The position numbers and the translations under genes were made by a program. A stretch of DNA of 64,000 nucleotides from Blastobasis lacticolella (taxonomy: Eukaryota; Arthropoda; Insecta; Lepidoptera; Blastobasidae), in the NCBI GenBank assembly GCA_905147135.1, contig LR990061.1:6300026-6364025 (forward strand), written 5' to 3'. Of the stretch, positions 24,001 to 36,275 are shown in pieces. The notes under the pieces were generated by a model that did no database searches, was not told where the DNA came from, and saw only the letters and a program-made list of their open reading frames with translations. Positions within the stretch are counted from its first letter, which is position 1; every line of letters starts with the position of its first letter.

Positions 24001-24975
24001 ATCCAATGTACATGTTAATAACATAAAACAAAGCAATGAAAAAGAAAAATAAAAAATCACACAACAACGCGATCTAGCGGAGAACGTGTTTATTTTCGAT
24101 TTATCTGTTTTATTTTATATCATTAAGCATTTATTAAAAGTATAAACCATAATTCAATTCCTAAACACAAACAAATAAAAGATGGAAAAATAAATTTGGT
24201 CTGGAAATCGAACCCCTTATCGAATTATACTATTCTATTATCTACCGGAAGTCTACCGTATCGTGTATTGTCCGACAAAGTAGACATTACAATATACAGA
24301 TTAGAATTGTTGGTGGTGGTGTTTGGTGTGGTTGGTGTACAACCGACGAATGTCATTGAAGCAGCTATTTCCTAAACTTGATCTCAACTTTATCTTGCAT
24401 CGATGTGAACAGAAAGAACTGATGATAATTCACACTATGGGTCACTAATTTTACTTCAGTTTTCCACTTAAAACGATCTACAAATATCCAATTATTTTAA
24501 TTTTTCAATATTTTTTACACCGATGGAAAATTGGTTTGAGACAGACCGTAAGTTTACCAGAAAATAGGCTGTAACGAACAGCATACAATAGAGAAAATCA
24601 GCATCAAAATATCAAATTTTTCATGCCGAAAATCAAAATTGAATACCGTTCGAATCGACTCGAGCGATTCAAATATAGAGACCCAGGACCGTTTAAAGGC
24701 AAGAGTGAATGAAGTTAAAATAGGCAGTATATAGGAAAGTACACTACACCCATGGGCTGCACCACCGTCCGCATCGTAACTTGCCTACAATGCACCACCG
24801 TACAGTCCTACACCGAATTACCTGGGGCCTAATTCTTGGGCTATGACATCTCAATTTCGACATTTTTGCTAGCCACATATCTCATAGACATTGAAATGTC
24901 TATGGCAGCCAAGCCAACATATCGCCCCCCCTGACTATTCATTGACAGCATATCAACCTACCTACTACCAGTATA
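21046..24975. other. Longest repeat-poor stretch, candidate regulatory DNA
   Basis: No SINE, family C or LINE piece is seen over about 3.9 kb. Blocks at 21060-21480, 21720-22050 and 22490-23160 are unique and rich in TAAT cores. Frames at 22541-23088 on both strands look like chance. 24240-24975 is AT-rich and unassigned. Confidence 0.3.
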
Positions 24976-25014
24976 TGAGCTACCATCACTACGGCCCAAA
25001 GTCTAAACAGGGTA
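24976..25014 (+). repeat. Dispersed repeat that mimics a coding exon
   Basis: In its open frame it reads YQYMSYHHYGPKSKQ and runs into GGTAAGT like a splice donor. The same DNA blocks occur on the opposite strand at 6945-7006, so I read it as a dispersed repeat and not an exon. Confidence 0.55.
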
Positions 25015-25060
25015 AGTTAACGTGCGGCCTTCTGTTACCTAACCTAATGGACTGTCAGGG

Positions 25061-25082
25061 TGACGTAGGTTATCCTACGTCA
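25061..25082. repeat. Short hairpin, 9-bp stem
   Basis: TGACGTAGG and CCTACGTCA flank a TTAT loop. It lies 50 bp after the coding-looking repeat at 24.9-25.0 kb. Confidence 0.4.
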
Positions 25083-25299
25083 TCGAGTACAAGAAAAATT
25101 CCAGTTTGTAGCGATGTCAGAAAGTCACTTTTATTTTTGGAGATTATAATGTGGCTGAAAAGCGAATCTGCCACCCTCTTGGCAGTTCAATAGCAATACC
25201 AATCGGCTTCAGCTGAAAATCAGCATCGCAGCCTCGGCTGTGGCAATATGCTGAGCTGGAATCGTTTCGGCATTGTATTAATCAGTGTACCTATTTACA

Positions 25300-25415
25300 G
25301 TATGTGAACTGGGCGAATAAAGTGTAAGTCAGAGTTTAGTCCATCGACTCGATAAGATGAAGAAGTGAGTCAACTATGTAAATGTCGAATAAATCTTTAT
25401 TCTATTCTATTCTAT
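25300..25415 (+). mobile_element. LINE 3' UTR stub with (TTCTA)n tail
   Basis: ACTGGGCGAATAAAGTGTAAG and TTTAGTCCATCGACTCGATA match the 3' UTR of the minus-strand LINE at 51.17-51.2 kb. The stub runs into a (TTCTA)n microsatellite. Confidence 0.6.
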
Positions 25416-27559
25416 AGCAACCGCTCCCAGAACACAGAAGCGCCACTGCGCCGCAACCGAAATCGCCTACGTCCGCCGCAAGGTGTCCCGCCGCGGGCCT
25501 CTCCAATCGCTACTTCAAAAGGCCGACGGTTTATTTACAAAAAGCCCTGTAATTCGACGCGCGGGGTGTCCGAAATATGGGGTTATTTAATAATGACCCG
25601 CTGCCGATTATAGTAATATAAAGCGGGCTGTGCGCTGAACTAGGGTGTGGGCTTGAGGATGTGAAGGTAGAGTGGTGTGTAAGAGGATTTTGGGGCATTT
25701 TTGAGGAACTAGCTCAGGTATTATACCCGGTATTAGGTTGGCTGGGGCTATCATTGTTACAACTTGATTGATATAATTGTAGGTATTGCCAAATAAAATC
25801 TAGTATGATATGTTTATTAATTTGAATTTATAATATTTGTCTAGTAGGATTTTCTTTTATTATATTTCGTAGATTCATTCTTAGCGACTTATTGAAATAT
25901 AAACATATTGTGGCAGCGCTCTCGTCCTTAGCCCTTATTTATCGCGTCGATGAAGCTGCTCATATAATTGTGATCGAACTTCACGTACAGGTAAGTTCGT
26001 TTGATCATATAATCACATATCATGAAATGTCTGTTATTAAGCAGGCATGCCTACCTAGAAACAGCCTATTCACACTAGCCTTGAACTAAGCCAGTGATAC
26101 AAGGAAAGGGAATCTTATTCCTAGCTAAGTTAATACACGCATCACGAATGTAAAGTTCGTGATGCGTGTTAGGTCGGAACTGGATTTAAGAAAATATTAA
26201 GTGCTTTTACTGCAACGGAAATTGGTTTGTTATTTCTTAAGTGTGAGAGTAGAGATAGTCGAGTATAGAGTTTAAGTACTCTAACTAAGTGTACTATTGT
26301 GTTTAAATTATTATTTAAATTATAAACAGGATTATAAATTATAAACAGGTTAGTATTATCGTATTCTAGTAAGTATAGTTTTATTAATATTTATTACATT
26401 ACACTTGCTCTTTGCTTGCTATCTGTGCCTTTGTTTGTGACCCTATTGATAGCTCACTACACAAAGGTTGATTGATAGAAATAGCTTTAAGAGAAAAAGC
26501 CACCTATTTGCTTTCTCTTCTGCTACCGATCTAATGTGTATTTACAATATGATATTTATTCATTCATCAGAATCTTCTGTGTCGTACGATTCTCATCAAA
26601 TTGCAAAGTCTCGAAAAGCCATTATAACAATACCTATTAGGTAGATACTGTAACTTGAGTCCTGTATTTCCTGGCAGCCAATTTCGGCCATCACGTTTAG
26701 GTACCTATAGCAATTTAAAATTTACCAATAACGGTCTAGATTTCTATACAAAAAAAAGGATCTCACCACAATCGATCGAACGGCTAATGCGTCCACCAAG
26801 AATTCTCCGACGCACAGATGGACAAAAGATACCGAAATGAAGGTGTTGCCTTATAATAATTAAATTATCTGAGGTCACAATCGGCTATCTTGCTCTATTA
26901 TTGTGGGTTAGAAGGAGACAGATGCAGCGCACCTTGCCTCCCCATGAGGAAATTAGTAAATTTTGTTTGGGCATGGAATTAGTATGGTTGGGTGGTTTTT
27001 TATCCGCTCCGATGTAGGTATCATCATAATAAACTGTAATATTAGCGTGAATAGACAGGTTTTTAGGGTCGGTAATTTATGTGGGTCAAAAAATACTTAT
27101 CAAAGTTTGATATTAAGCCCGGCTTGCATCAAATTCTTTAAGAATGACGTTCAATGTTATTTCGTATGAAATTTTGTGTCTATCTTAAGCTTAAGCGACT
27201 AAGAATTTAGTGAAAGCCGTCCTAAGTGGCATAAACGAGTAAAACAGAATTTAAAAAAAATAACTGAAGTAAAAATAATTCTAAATAGTATATCCAAGCA
27301 TAAAAATAAACTCAACATAATTATGTATCATTAACATGTGTCATGTCCAAGCTTTGAGTTAATTAATAAGTGACAGCTTACGATCACAAATCCGTTATGC
27401 AGCGTGCCACAATATTAATTAACTAAAGCAACATTTCGCAGTTATTCATTTCCAAAGAGAGAAATAAATATACGGGGAAAGAGACAGCACTCGAGCCGAC
27501 TTTTAGCAAACCACTGTCACTATTTTATTTTTCTTTTGTTTCCTTAAAAAAACAAAAAA
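25416..27559. other. Gene-free stretch with GC block at 25.42-25.62 kb
   Basis: 25418-25620 is CpG-rich and open in all three plus frames for over 140 nt. The AG in front of it belongs to a (TTCTA)n tail, so it is not a convincing exon. The hairpin at 26135 and a TIR-element scrap (GCTTAAGCGACTAAG at 27188) are also here. Confidence 0.3.
26135..26169. repeat. Perfect 14-bp stem hairpin
   Basis: ACACGCATCACGAA and TTCGTGATGCGTGT are separated by a 7-nt loop. There is no downstream T-run or obvious gene. Confidence 0.6.
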
Positions 27560-27625
27560 AAAATTACAGGGCGGGGTTTGAACCGCCGACCTCTGGCTAC
27601 TGGATACTATCTCTTGGAAGTGCGT
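27560..27625 (-). mobile_element. tRNA-like SINE head fragment
   Basis: On the minus strand GAGGTCGGCGGTTCAAACCC contains a B-box-like core, but the A-box half does not fold convincingly. It is probably a worn SINE B-like head. Confidence 0.4.
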
Positions 27626-27865
27626 AGCTACTGCAAAGTAAATATAGTTGCGAAAATTTGCTTATCTATAGAATAGAATAGACGGTAAAACTATCAGAAA
27701 TGAACTACTGAATGGTGACACTACAAATAGAAAATATCTGTCCCCCCTCTGCTTAAGCCTTTCGATTTAATGTTTGTGCCCTGTGATGTCATTGTCAATT
27801 ACTTTTGACTTTTCATGTGACGACGTCGATGACAGAAAATTTAAAGTAGAATTTTTACGAGTCAC

Positions 27866-27892
27866 ATTTTTACGGGTCTGGGTATACTATGT
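27866..27892 (+). mobile_element. SINE family A, 5' part of an interrupted copy
   Basis: ACGGGTCTGGGTATACTATG joins the family A body at 28294-28402 if the family C element between them is removed. Confidence 0.55.
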
Positions 27893-28293
27893 ATCATCAT
27901 CACAGCCCGTAACAGTCCACTGCAGGACTTAGGGCCTCTCCCACGAAAGGGGAGGTTATTGCCATATTCAGGCGGGTTGGAGATCGCAGTGTTTAAATAT
28001 AATAATGGAAAATGCTGCTGTCCATTTTCCTGACTACGGAGACTCTTGATCTTTTGCCTCGAAAACATTAGCCGCCTTGTACGACACCCATGAGTGTAAG
28101 AGGTTGATACTATTCTACTCTGCCAGACACCACACGGCCAATTAGCCATTAGCCTATAATAGAATAGCCACAATTGACTGTGCGAAATTTTCACGATATT
28201 TCTTAAACCAAAGAAGATATATGCGCTAGAGCACTATGATTTTGGTATGTCTTATGACACCATCGACACCCGGGTAAACATTACGTAATACCT
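27893..28293 (-). mobile_element. Family C, long form, inserted in SINE A
   Basis: Colinear with 17483-17895 over about 400 bp, with a deletion around the TCTCCACGCTTGGC segment. It divides a family A SINE (27866-27892 and 28294-28402), so it moved after that SINE. Confidence 0.8.
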
Positions 28294-28402
28294 AATATAA
28301 TAAGCATGTATTTAAAAAAAAGTGTATAAGTAGTCTATCAGTTATCCATCACCCAGCTTTGCTTACTTTGGGGCTAGATGGCGCTGTGTGAATTTGTCGA
28401 AG
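28294..28402 (+). mobile_element. SINE family A, 3' part of an interrupted copy
   Basis: AATAAGCATGTATTTAAAAA, TTATCCATCACCC, then TTTGGGGCTAGATGGCGCTG and TGTGAATTTGTC. It continues the fragment at 27866-27892. Confidence 0.7.
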
Positions 28403-28425
28403 CACATTATCATTACATTAATATG

Positions 28426-28478
28426 CCAGTCCGTGTTCGATTTCCGGCCAGACATAAATTGAAACGATGAATATTAAC
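28426..28478 (+). mobile_element. SINE family A, degenerate fragment
   Basis: B-box-like GTGTTCGATTTCCGGCC and AAATTGAAACGATGAATATT mark a diverged piece of the family A body. Confidence 0.5.
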
Positions 28479-29436
28479 TTCTGGTCTGTTGCTGTGTCCA
28501 ATAAATGTCCTATGGCTATAAAATGATGATTTCTTATTATTATCATCGAAATATGGAATTTCACACTTATGTCACTAGAAATAAGGGCTCTTTTATTCGT
28601 GTGTCTTTTAGCGCGCAATAAAGTTATTAAATCGCATTTACTTGTAAGTATCCACAGTCTACTCATCCATAAAATAATATGATAGAATAGTCAAAAGCAT
28701 CCTATTACCCATTTCTCTATGGAATCGTACCGTTCCCTTTCATATCATTCGCTCCCTTCCGAGCTTCCAATCTAATGTCCTCTATTCAGTATCAATTAGT
28801 CAGCGATTCCTTCAATGGACCCTTAAAGCTCGCATTAATACGTGTAAAGCCACCCTGGATTGTGGCGGCTTTTTGCCTCCTTTTTCTGTTTTGGAGATCC
28901 GTGGGTAAAACGGATCGTTTTGGGCTTAAAAAGATCCTGAGCATAATCGTCGATCGATGGAACTCTATCGTAAACTAGGTTAGGTTGGATATGCCTGCGT
29001 GTTAACCTGTAGCTCTGATACCTAATTGATAATTATGAAGACTGTAATATGATATTATTATTAAAATTTATTTTAATTTAAATTCAATGACTACAAACCT
29101 AAGAGACTGTTGTTACTAGCACCAATGGATTTATAAGTATCTGACAAATAAATGTATTTAATTTAAATAGAGAGTGACGTGAAATCAAAGCTTTAGAAGG
29201 AGCTATTATGTATAGGTATAACAATACTTATGACAAACTTATAAGCATTGTGTAAAAATAAAAAAATCAACTTGGGTGGACAAAAAATAATGGAATATAT
29301 TTGGAGCTGGTGAAATTAAATAGATAGGTAATGATTGTTCTACTCATAACGACCTTCTCCAAAGGACAGGTCAGGAGAACCCCTCATTCAGAGTTAATGT
29401 TTGAAAACATGTATGAATGTGGAAGAGGCAAACTAG

Positions 29437-29500
29437 GTGTGTCAGTAGCATGTGGCACTCGGTAGTCTCTGCCTACCCTTGTGGGATACGGTGTGTTGTA
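29437..29500 (+). mobile_element. LINE 3' fragment (CTCTGCCTACCC family)
   Basis: GTGGCACTCGGTAGTCTCTG then CCTACCCTTGTGGGATACGG. Relatives are at 20030-20085 and 14850-14915, the latter with a (TATG)n tail. Confidence 0.45.
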
Positions 29501-29994
29501 CGTATGTACTCATACTATTACAAGCCTCAGTCATTCTAAAGAAACCACAGCAAATTATCAACAATAAACTGCTTTTTACCTCTAAAAAAAGCCTTACAAA
29601 AATATCCGAAACAATCCCTACCCCAAACATTTTCTGCGCATCTCTTTCCCTTCCTTATCCCATACGGAACCCCTCTAAAACAGCACGCAAACACACTTGC
29701 CCACTTTTTTCCGTACCCCGGACCCCGGGGTAATATAAACGTGTTGGGTCCGACACCTTTGCGGACCCCACAAGTGGGTCGGCAATTTGTGGGACTATAA
29801 AACTAAGCATAATAACATGCCCAGTGCTACCCATTGGGGATGAGATGAGCTGAGTATTTGATTATTTTCAGCCCGTTACTCGTGCGGTTAGGTGAAGCTA
29901 GTGCACTAATTACGTAAAGTATGCTGTTACGCGTTTTTATACAATGTAATTACAAGCTTACTAGGTAAAAACATAGCCAGTCACAGTGTTGGAA

Positions 29995-30125
29995 AGCGAT
30001 AACTACAGCTATGTCGCCTTGGGCTAAAGGCCGTCACCGCATCCGTTCCCCTAAGTTGCTGATGTGCTGGACGACGGTGGCCGCTTTCCATCAGGTGGAC
30101 AGTCTGATCGTGTGTCTGTTTAGCA
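29995..30125 (+). mobile_element. LINE/SINE 3'-end repeat
   Basis: It carries CACCGCATCCGTTCCCC, CTGGACGACGGTGGCCGC and TTTCCATCAGGTGGAC. The same block recurs at 48447-48520 and 48818-48905. Confidence 0.55.
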
Positions 30126-30294
30126 AAGAAAATCCTACTGAAGTAGCAGAGGATGGCAGCGCAGTGGTCGACAGGTTCACTGTGACGCCATTTTAAGCTT
30201 CATCTCAGGATGACTGTATGTTATAAAACAACCCGGCGCGATTTCGTTCGCATAGCGTCGCAACATTACCATACCCTACTACTATCTCTTCTGT

Positions 30295-30340
30295 ACACCT
30301 ACCCTACTCCTACCCTATACCTACCCTACACCTACATGTA
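30295..30340. repeat. CCTACCCTA-type imperfect minisatellite
   Basis: ACCTACCCTACTCCTACCC continues as variants of CCTACNC over about 45 bp. Confidence 0.5.
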
Positions 30341-33107
30341 CCTATATAGGCCTATATACAATGTATAAAAGCAATAAAAAATGCGCAAATGTTTCAATAA
30401 CAAAACAGCCTAATCTAAGGCCTGGTTTATTACTGAAAATGCCATGCTCATGCGTTATTCAACATATATTTTACCTACTTACATACACAAATTATATACT
30501 TTGGAAACACATAGCTATTACATATTCTACCTACGTCATTATGTATTTTCGCAGTCGGTAATACGACTGGGCAGCGGTTTTAGCGATTACTACGATTGTG
30601 ATCAGATAATGACAGTAATGTCATATTTATACGACATTACAACCAATTCAGGGTGACTACAACCATGCTTACTTGAGCCGCACTAATGACAAGGTTACCG
30701 AACAATTTGTATAAATATACTTATTCAGATTTGCCTATATATACAGAGACACAGCTCCATCTGTGTACAAAACAAAGTATGTTTTCACGGCGTTACTTGT
30801 GCCGATTTAGATGAAATTCGATATTGAGATAGCTTGAAAACTCTTTAGGCAATTGCGCGCAAAAGTAGTGGCGGGCAAAAAGCTAGTTCCAAATAAAGTT
30901 CTTATCGACATTATATAGATATTTTTGGAGCAAAAATTATTAAAATAAATCATCATTATTTCTACTAATTCTACACACAAAAAGCCTTAAAAGAAGCCTT
31001 TTCATATCAAGGACGCCTGATACATTTAATTGGATTTCACCCACAAGCCTTAACGTAACACCCATATCTCTATGCGTGTATAATCATATCCGTAATGTAT
31101 ACACATATTTAATGCTAGTGTAATAACGACGCATCCCACAACGCTGATGCTTAATGTCCCGCGGTGTACACCACGGGGGGATGTTGGGAAAAAAACATTA
31201 TTTCCGCCCAAGAAATGACTTCCTCAATCATTCACGTGCTCGCGCCCAATGACAAATGGCCGGTTGGTCTAACGTGTTAATCTCGGGCATATGGAGAGCG
31301 ATAGTCTCCCGCCTTTTTTCGAATTTCAAATTTAGAACGTGATGTCTTCCTTTATGCGCGCAACTGCCAGCAACAATAGCCTTTTTTTGCACGAAACATT
31401 TGCGATACACTTTTTTTGGGAAGGGCTCTCTTTCAATGCGTGTAACTTTTGGGATATTTAGAGGGCTATTGATTTGTTGTATTTTATTGAGTGGTTAATA
31501 TTGTCCGTTGTCAGCTAATGGATGTTAATTTAAAACGCATTTAAGGTGAATTAAGTGGGACCGTTGCAGCTATTCTTAAATGTCGAGGGGTGTGCAGCGA
31601 GGGAAGCTGTGAAATTTATTTATAAGGGCAATTAACTAACTAAGCTTACTTTGTGAAATTGGATATTTATACTGTGTCAGTTTAGTTTATGTGTAAATGA
31701 CATGTAGGTAAGGTTATTATTGAAGTAGTGTTTTTATTTTATTTATTTTCAAGATTAACAGTAGCTTTGTGAGTCACAACGCAGTCACAACTTGTGACTG
31801 AAAAATTATAAAGAAATTTCACACATTTTATGCAACATAAATATTCTTAAAATACACTCATTGAAAGTCACAATGTTAATTATCAATCAAAAAGCACATC
31901 ATAAAACTTTCAGCTTTTATGTAGGTATGGTAAGGCTAGCATGTGTCAAGGAGCTTATATAAATTTCATTAAAATATTCGTTGATACAACTACTTAATGA
32001 ATCAAAAACATCGATATCAGAAAACTAGGAGCCAGAATAGTAATTACAAGGCTGCAACTTCCATCGTCATCCTCTTTTGGCATTTCACCGCGTTCTAAGA
32101 CTGGCCGGTGCCAATTACTCGAAAAACGAAAAAAGAAAAAACAGAACGATGACATTAAAAAAAAGTTGCTTACACAAACTAATGACGGCCCGCGGCGCCG
32201 TTCATGTGCCTCGATCATTCAATTACATTGCCGCTCTGTAATTTGTCGTAACCGCCTATTTCGGCACTAATACACACCGCATATTATCCCGCACCACCAT
32301 TCAAGTTGCACTGATAAATTCAGTGCGCCTAGACTGATCAGTTCCTTGGTAAGAAATTTTTTGTTGAACGTTATAGGTCTGAGTTGCCAATGTGACAAAA
32401 TTCTCCGGCGGGCGTTTTATGGCCATATTTTATGAATAGGTGACAAAATTTCAGTTACTTGTAAAACGATAAAATGTATAGAACGCCAAAATTTTACTTT
32501 CCAATGTCAAACTCTATAATTATGCGTGCCCTCTCCGTCAGTATCTTTACTCCATGTAATAAACGATAAGATAACTGTACTGTATGACAAATGCCAAGTC
32601 TAGCACGTGCATAAAGTATAGTATTTTTTACAACAAAAGCTCCTAACAAAAATATCATTTTTTATTGATATAACATTAAAGTGTGACATTTCCTCGCGTG
32701 TACAAGTGAAACAATACAATATTATCGACCATATGATTTTGCGACCTAGGGCAGCCTGGGTGTTTACAGTGTCTTTGAATAACCATTGCCATTGTATGGC
32801 GTGGCCAAACATACGGGAGCTTCAGCGGTGCGAATACGTCACTGATTCCCTTGTAAGAAAAATATTATGGCATTAAGAAAAATTCAGAAAATCACTGGGA
32901 ATCGGATAGAGACCAGTGGCGAATTCTTGTGTCGGTTCACTTCGGGTTGCTTAGCCAGCGAAGTAGTAGTTAAGAAAAATACTGTGTTTTCCAGGGAAAT
33001 AGGGCCTCAGCTTGTCGGTATCAGAAAATAAGTCCCACGAAAGACCCAAGAAGCGATGAATTTCACATCGCTGAGCTTGGTCAGATATGAGAGTTTTTCG
33101 TTTATGA

Positions 33108-33195
33108 CGCGAGGATGCTGAACACCGGGAGAAGTGGAGGAAGAGAAGGGAAGCGCACCCTAGGATTGACCTCTAAGATTATGATAATGATCCCT
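33108..33195 (+). mobile_element. LINE/SINE 3' end, diverged
   Basis: GCTGAACACCGGGAGAAGTG, GGAAGCGCACCCTAGG and a GAT-rich end; same family as 8868-8970. Confidence 0.5.
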
Positions 33196-33281
33196 TAGGA
33201 AGCTAGCTGGGTATTTTACAGAAGTCTCCTTTATGTGTTCAAAATATTATGAAACTATACCTATCGTACAGAAGATAAATT

Positions 33282-33345
33282 CAACGCGTTGATGTCTTGT
33301 ATAATATGAAATGTCTTCGTTTACGTAAAAGACATCAACGCGTTG
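33282..33345. repeat. 17-bp perfect inverted repeat, related to 45.5 kb
   Basis: CAACGCGTTGATGTCTT (33282-33298) and its complement (33329-33345) flank a 30-nt spacer. GGCAACGCGTTGATGTCTTT recurs at 45535, so this is a dispersed foldback element. Confidence 0.55.
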
Positions 33346-34474
33346 CTTTTTATTTTACACTAAAGTTTCTTATTCCAATTCCTTATTGGATAAGATGGTG
33401 GGTGTTTTGTGTCCTTCATAATACTAGAACTAAGAAATAATAGTACTCTAGCGACCGAGCTTTGGGTATATGAAGACAGTAACGTAATCATCAGTATGTT
33501 TTATATATACAAATTTTTTGTTGATTCAAATTTTTTGTTGAAAAAATACAAATGTTTTATTATACTAAATTTTATCGAAAACTTTGGAGCCGTCTGAGAT
33601 TCTTATAATTATAATTATAGAGATGAGTTTACACCAAGAATAGCACCTACAAATACCTACCACATAGGAGCTCCTTATGTAGGGTGCTTAACGAATCTAC
33701 TCCAAAACCCATTTAAATCATGCAAATACAATTTTAAGGTTCCGCCAACGTTTGATAATGACTCAGATTGGCATACTTTTCTACGTAAACGCTAGTATTT
33801 CTTAGAATCAATCGCGTGCGGAGTCCGACTTGAATTCTATGACGAATTACATTCTTAATGCCCAAGCGCAGTCATCAAATACATATTAACAAGCATGGGA
33901 GGTACTTTTCATACAGCTTAGTTATACATACTGATTACTATGTAATAAGTACATAAGCAACAATTTGTTAGTGAATAGATATCTAAATCTCATTAAGTAG
34001 TGTAGCTAATAATGGTTAGGTACGATGTATGAGATGCATGTATGTGTCGCTTAACACGCAAGGTGCTGGTTAAATATATTATTTCTCATTATTCAGTTCT
34101 ATACAGACGCATCTCCTCGCTTATTATTCACGATGATTTTGTTACAGAGTTATTTGACGAATTTATTCTTGTTTCCGAGTCTAATAGATTAATACTTAAG
34201 TCATGTAGGAATATGAAAGTTAAAGTTAGCTTTATATGAAGACAGCACAGCACATAGCTAGAGTGAAGGTCGGTCCTACATTCAGCAGTGGACGTTTTAC
34301 CGCTGAATTATCAATCACCTACCTATAGTGATGATTATGCTAAAGAAATGAGCAAAAATTTAGGTATGCTTATAATTCGTGTGGAGCTACTTACTTACAG
34401 ATGTCGTACAAGACTCTAGGAGCTAATAGAGCTAGGATCTCCGAAGACTAAAGAAAATTTGTAGCAGCATTTCT

Positions 34475-34535
34475 GTAACAGTGCCGCCTCCAACTCACTT
34501 GCCAAGCGTGGAGATTACGAAAAAACCCTCAAATT
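34475..34535 (+). mobile_element. Family C fragment
   Basis: CTCCAACTCACTTGCCAAGC followed by GTGGAGATTACG is a short core piece. Confidence 0.45.
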
Positions 34536-35486
34536 ATCTGTTGTTACATCCAACTTTGCTATTTATTTGTTATTAAGATTATCAGTTTTAAGGCATAGCT
34601 AACGGATTTAATACTTCAGTTAAGTCATTTATTAAATTGTGTTCAAGTCAGCCAGAGTCCGTGTTACGATGCTGTGGACAGCGCCAGAAGTCATTTCATG
34701 AAATTGATTATATATTATGTTTCCATGTATATCAATCCAAATCCTTTTTAATTATGAATATAATTAAAAAGTTATTAAAATATAAAACAAATATTTTAAA
34801 ATAATAAGATATTGTTAAACTATCGTGGCTAGAAAGTTAGAAAAGGTAGAAAGTTGGTACGTGGTAGAAAATCCGGAAGATACCTTTAAAATGTGTAAAC
34901 AATTGTTAATTAAAGTACATTTTAAAATAATAAACTATTTACTTGCATTGTAACTTATAGAAACCCAAAAATGTGATTTCCCGAGCGGTCTCACTTCACT
35001 GCTTCGCCATGGGAGCTCGGGCCGCCTACACACGCAGTTCTAATTACAAAGTCATGCGTTTACGCAGGTGTCGTTAGGGCAAAATGGCCGACCGGCCAAA
35101 GCGGATAATAAACATAGGTTATGCACCTAAAATACGCAGTTACACGTAAGTAGATAAGTACTCAACTCAATTATGTGGCCTTATTGCGTCTTATATAGTA
35201 GTGGATGATATTTAAAGGAGTTCTGAGAAATGTATTACCTGTATTCCTAACTTTGCCTCTGTAAATACTCTATGTATGAGGAGAAATGTATTACATTCAA
35301 CTACTCAAATGTATATATAATACATATAAAAGAAAAGTTATCGTGAAACATTGTACTAAAATGTATACATACTAAAGAACAGATGCCACGAACTGTAATT
35401 TCGCCGAATACTGGACCTTTGGCGAGGCTCTAGGCAAAATGAAATACAGTTCGCAGAAATTAATAAAATTCCCGTTATCTGTACGT

Positions 35487-35640
35487 TTTTTATGTTATAC
35501 AGCAGACAAACAGGCAAGCAGGCAAGCGGGCCACCAGATGGAAAGTGGTCACCGCCGCCTATGGACATCAGAAACACCAGGGGCGCTACCAATGCGTTGC
35601 CCGCCACTAAGGAGACCTCTAATATACCTCTTAAGAAGAA
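35487..35640 (-). mobile_element. LINE 3' end, same family as 45.7 kb
   Basis: The minus strand encodes RGLLSGGQRIGSAPGVSDVHRRR and a stop, then the CACTTTCCATCTGGTGG UTR and an A-rich tail. It is a short 5'-truncated copy. Confidence 0.75.
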
Positions 35641-35812
35641 GATATTAAATTACTAACTTTAACATTTATCTACCTATGGGAAAATTCTAGCTCGTAACGG
35701 CCACGTCTAATGGCTTAGGCACTAAAGGCTCACGGCGGCCAGTTAGCTTTTAACCCAATGCTATTAATAAATTAATCTTCCTTTACATCAACATGATGTA
35801 ATATAACGAAAA

Positions 35813-36275
35813 CCCGTGGAAGAGTTACGGGGATTGCATGTCTTATTTCATATTATATCGAATGAATATACCCGCCAATGTTGCCCCACAAAACAAAAAT
35901 GTGAGAATGCAATCTTACAAACGATATCCAGGATTGGAGGCTTCAGTGATAAAAGGTCACCGATTCAGATGGATGCTTTGGCATCATAACTTTTTTAATG
36001 GAAATAAAAACAGTTTTCAAATGCTTTGTACTGAATGTTAAGCCCGTGGAAGAGTTATGGGGATTTCATATTATAACGAATGAATATACCTACGCGCCAA
36101 TGTTGTAGGTACTACCAAATTGCCCCATCAATACAAAAATGTGAAAAAGCGACCAGTTCGCTTCAAATGATGTTGAGGGTCGGAGGCACAGAAGTGATCA
36201 CAGGGGATGCGATTCAAACCAGAACTTTTTTAATGGAATTATAAAAGTGATGTGGACATGTTTAATAAATAATTC
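35813..36275 (+). repeat. Tandem duplication, about 230-bp period
   Basis: CCCGTGGAAGAGTTACGGGG at 35813 and CCCGTGGAAGAGTTATGGGG at 36043. CGAATGAATATACC and CTTTTTTAATGGAA repeat in the same order. The second copy is rearranged inside. Confidence 0.7.

Larger units (their letters stand above)
28479..35486. other. Repeat-poor unique DNA
   Basis: Only scattered stubs (29437, 29995, 33108, 33282, 34475) in 7 kb. 31130-31640 and 32040-32340 look like unique blocks of mixed composition. 30780-30900 ends in GCGGGCAAAAAGCTAGT, a common moth repeat end. No gene recognised. Confidence 0.35.

Noticed and set aside
25418..25560. Possible exon after an AG acceptor
   Set aside because: The AG lies at the end of a (TTCTA)n LINE tail, all three frames are open, and no family is recognised.
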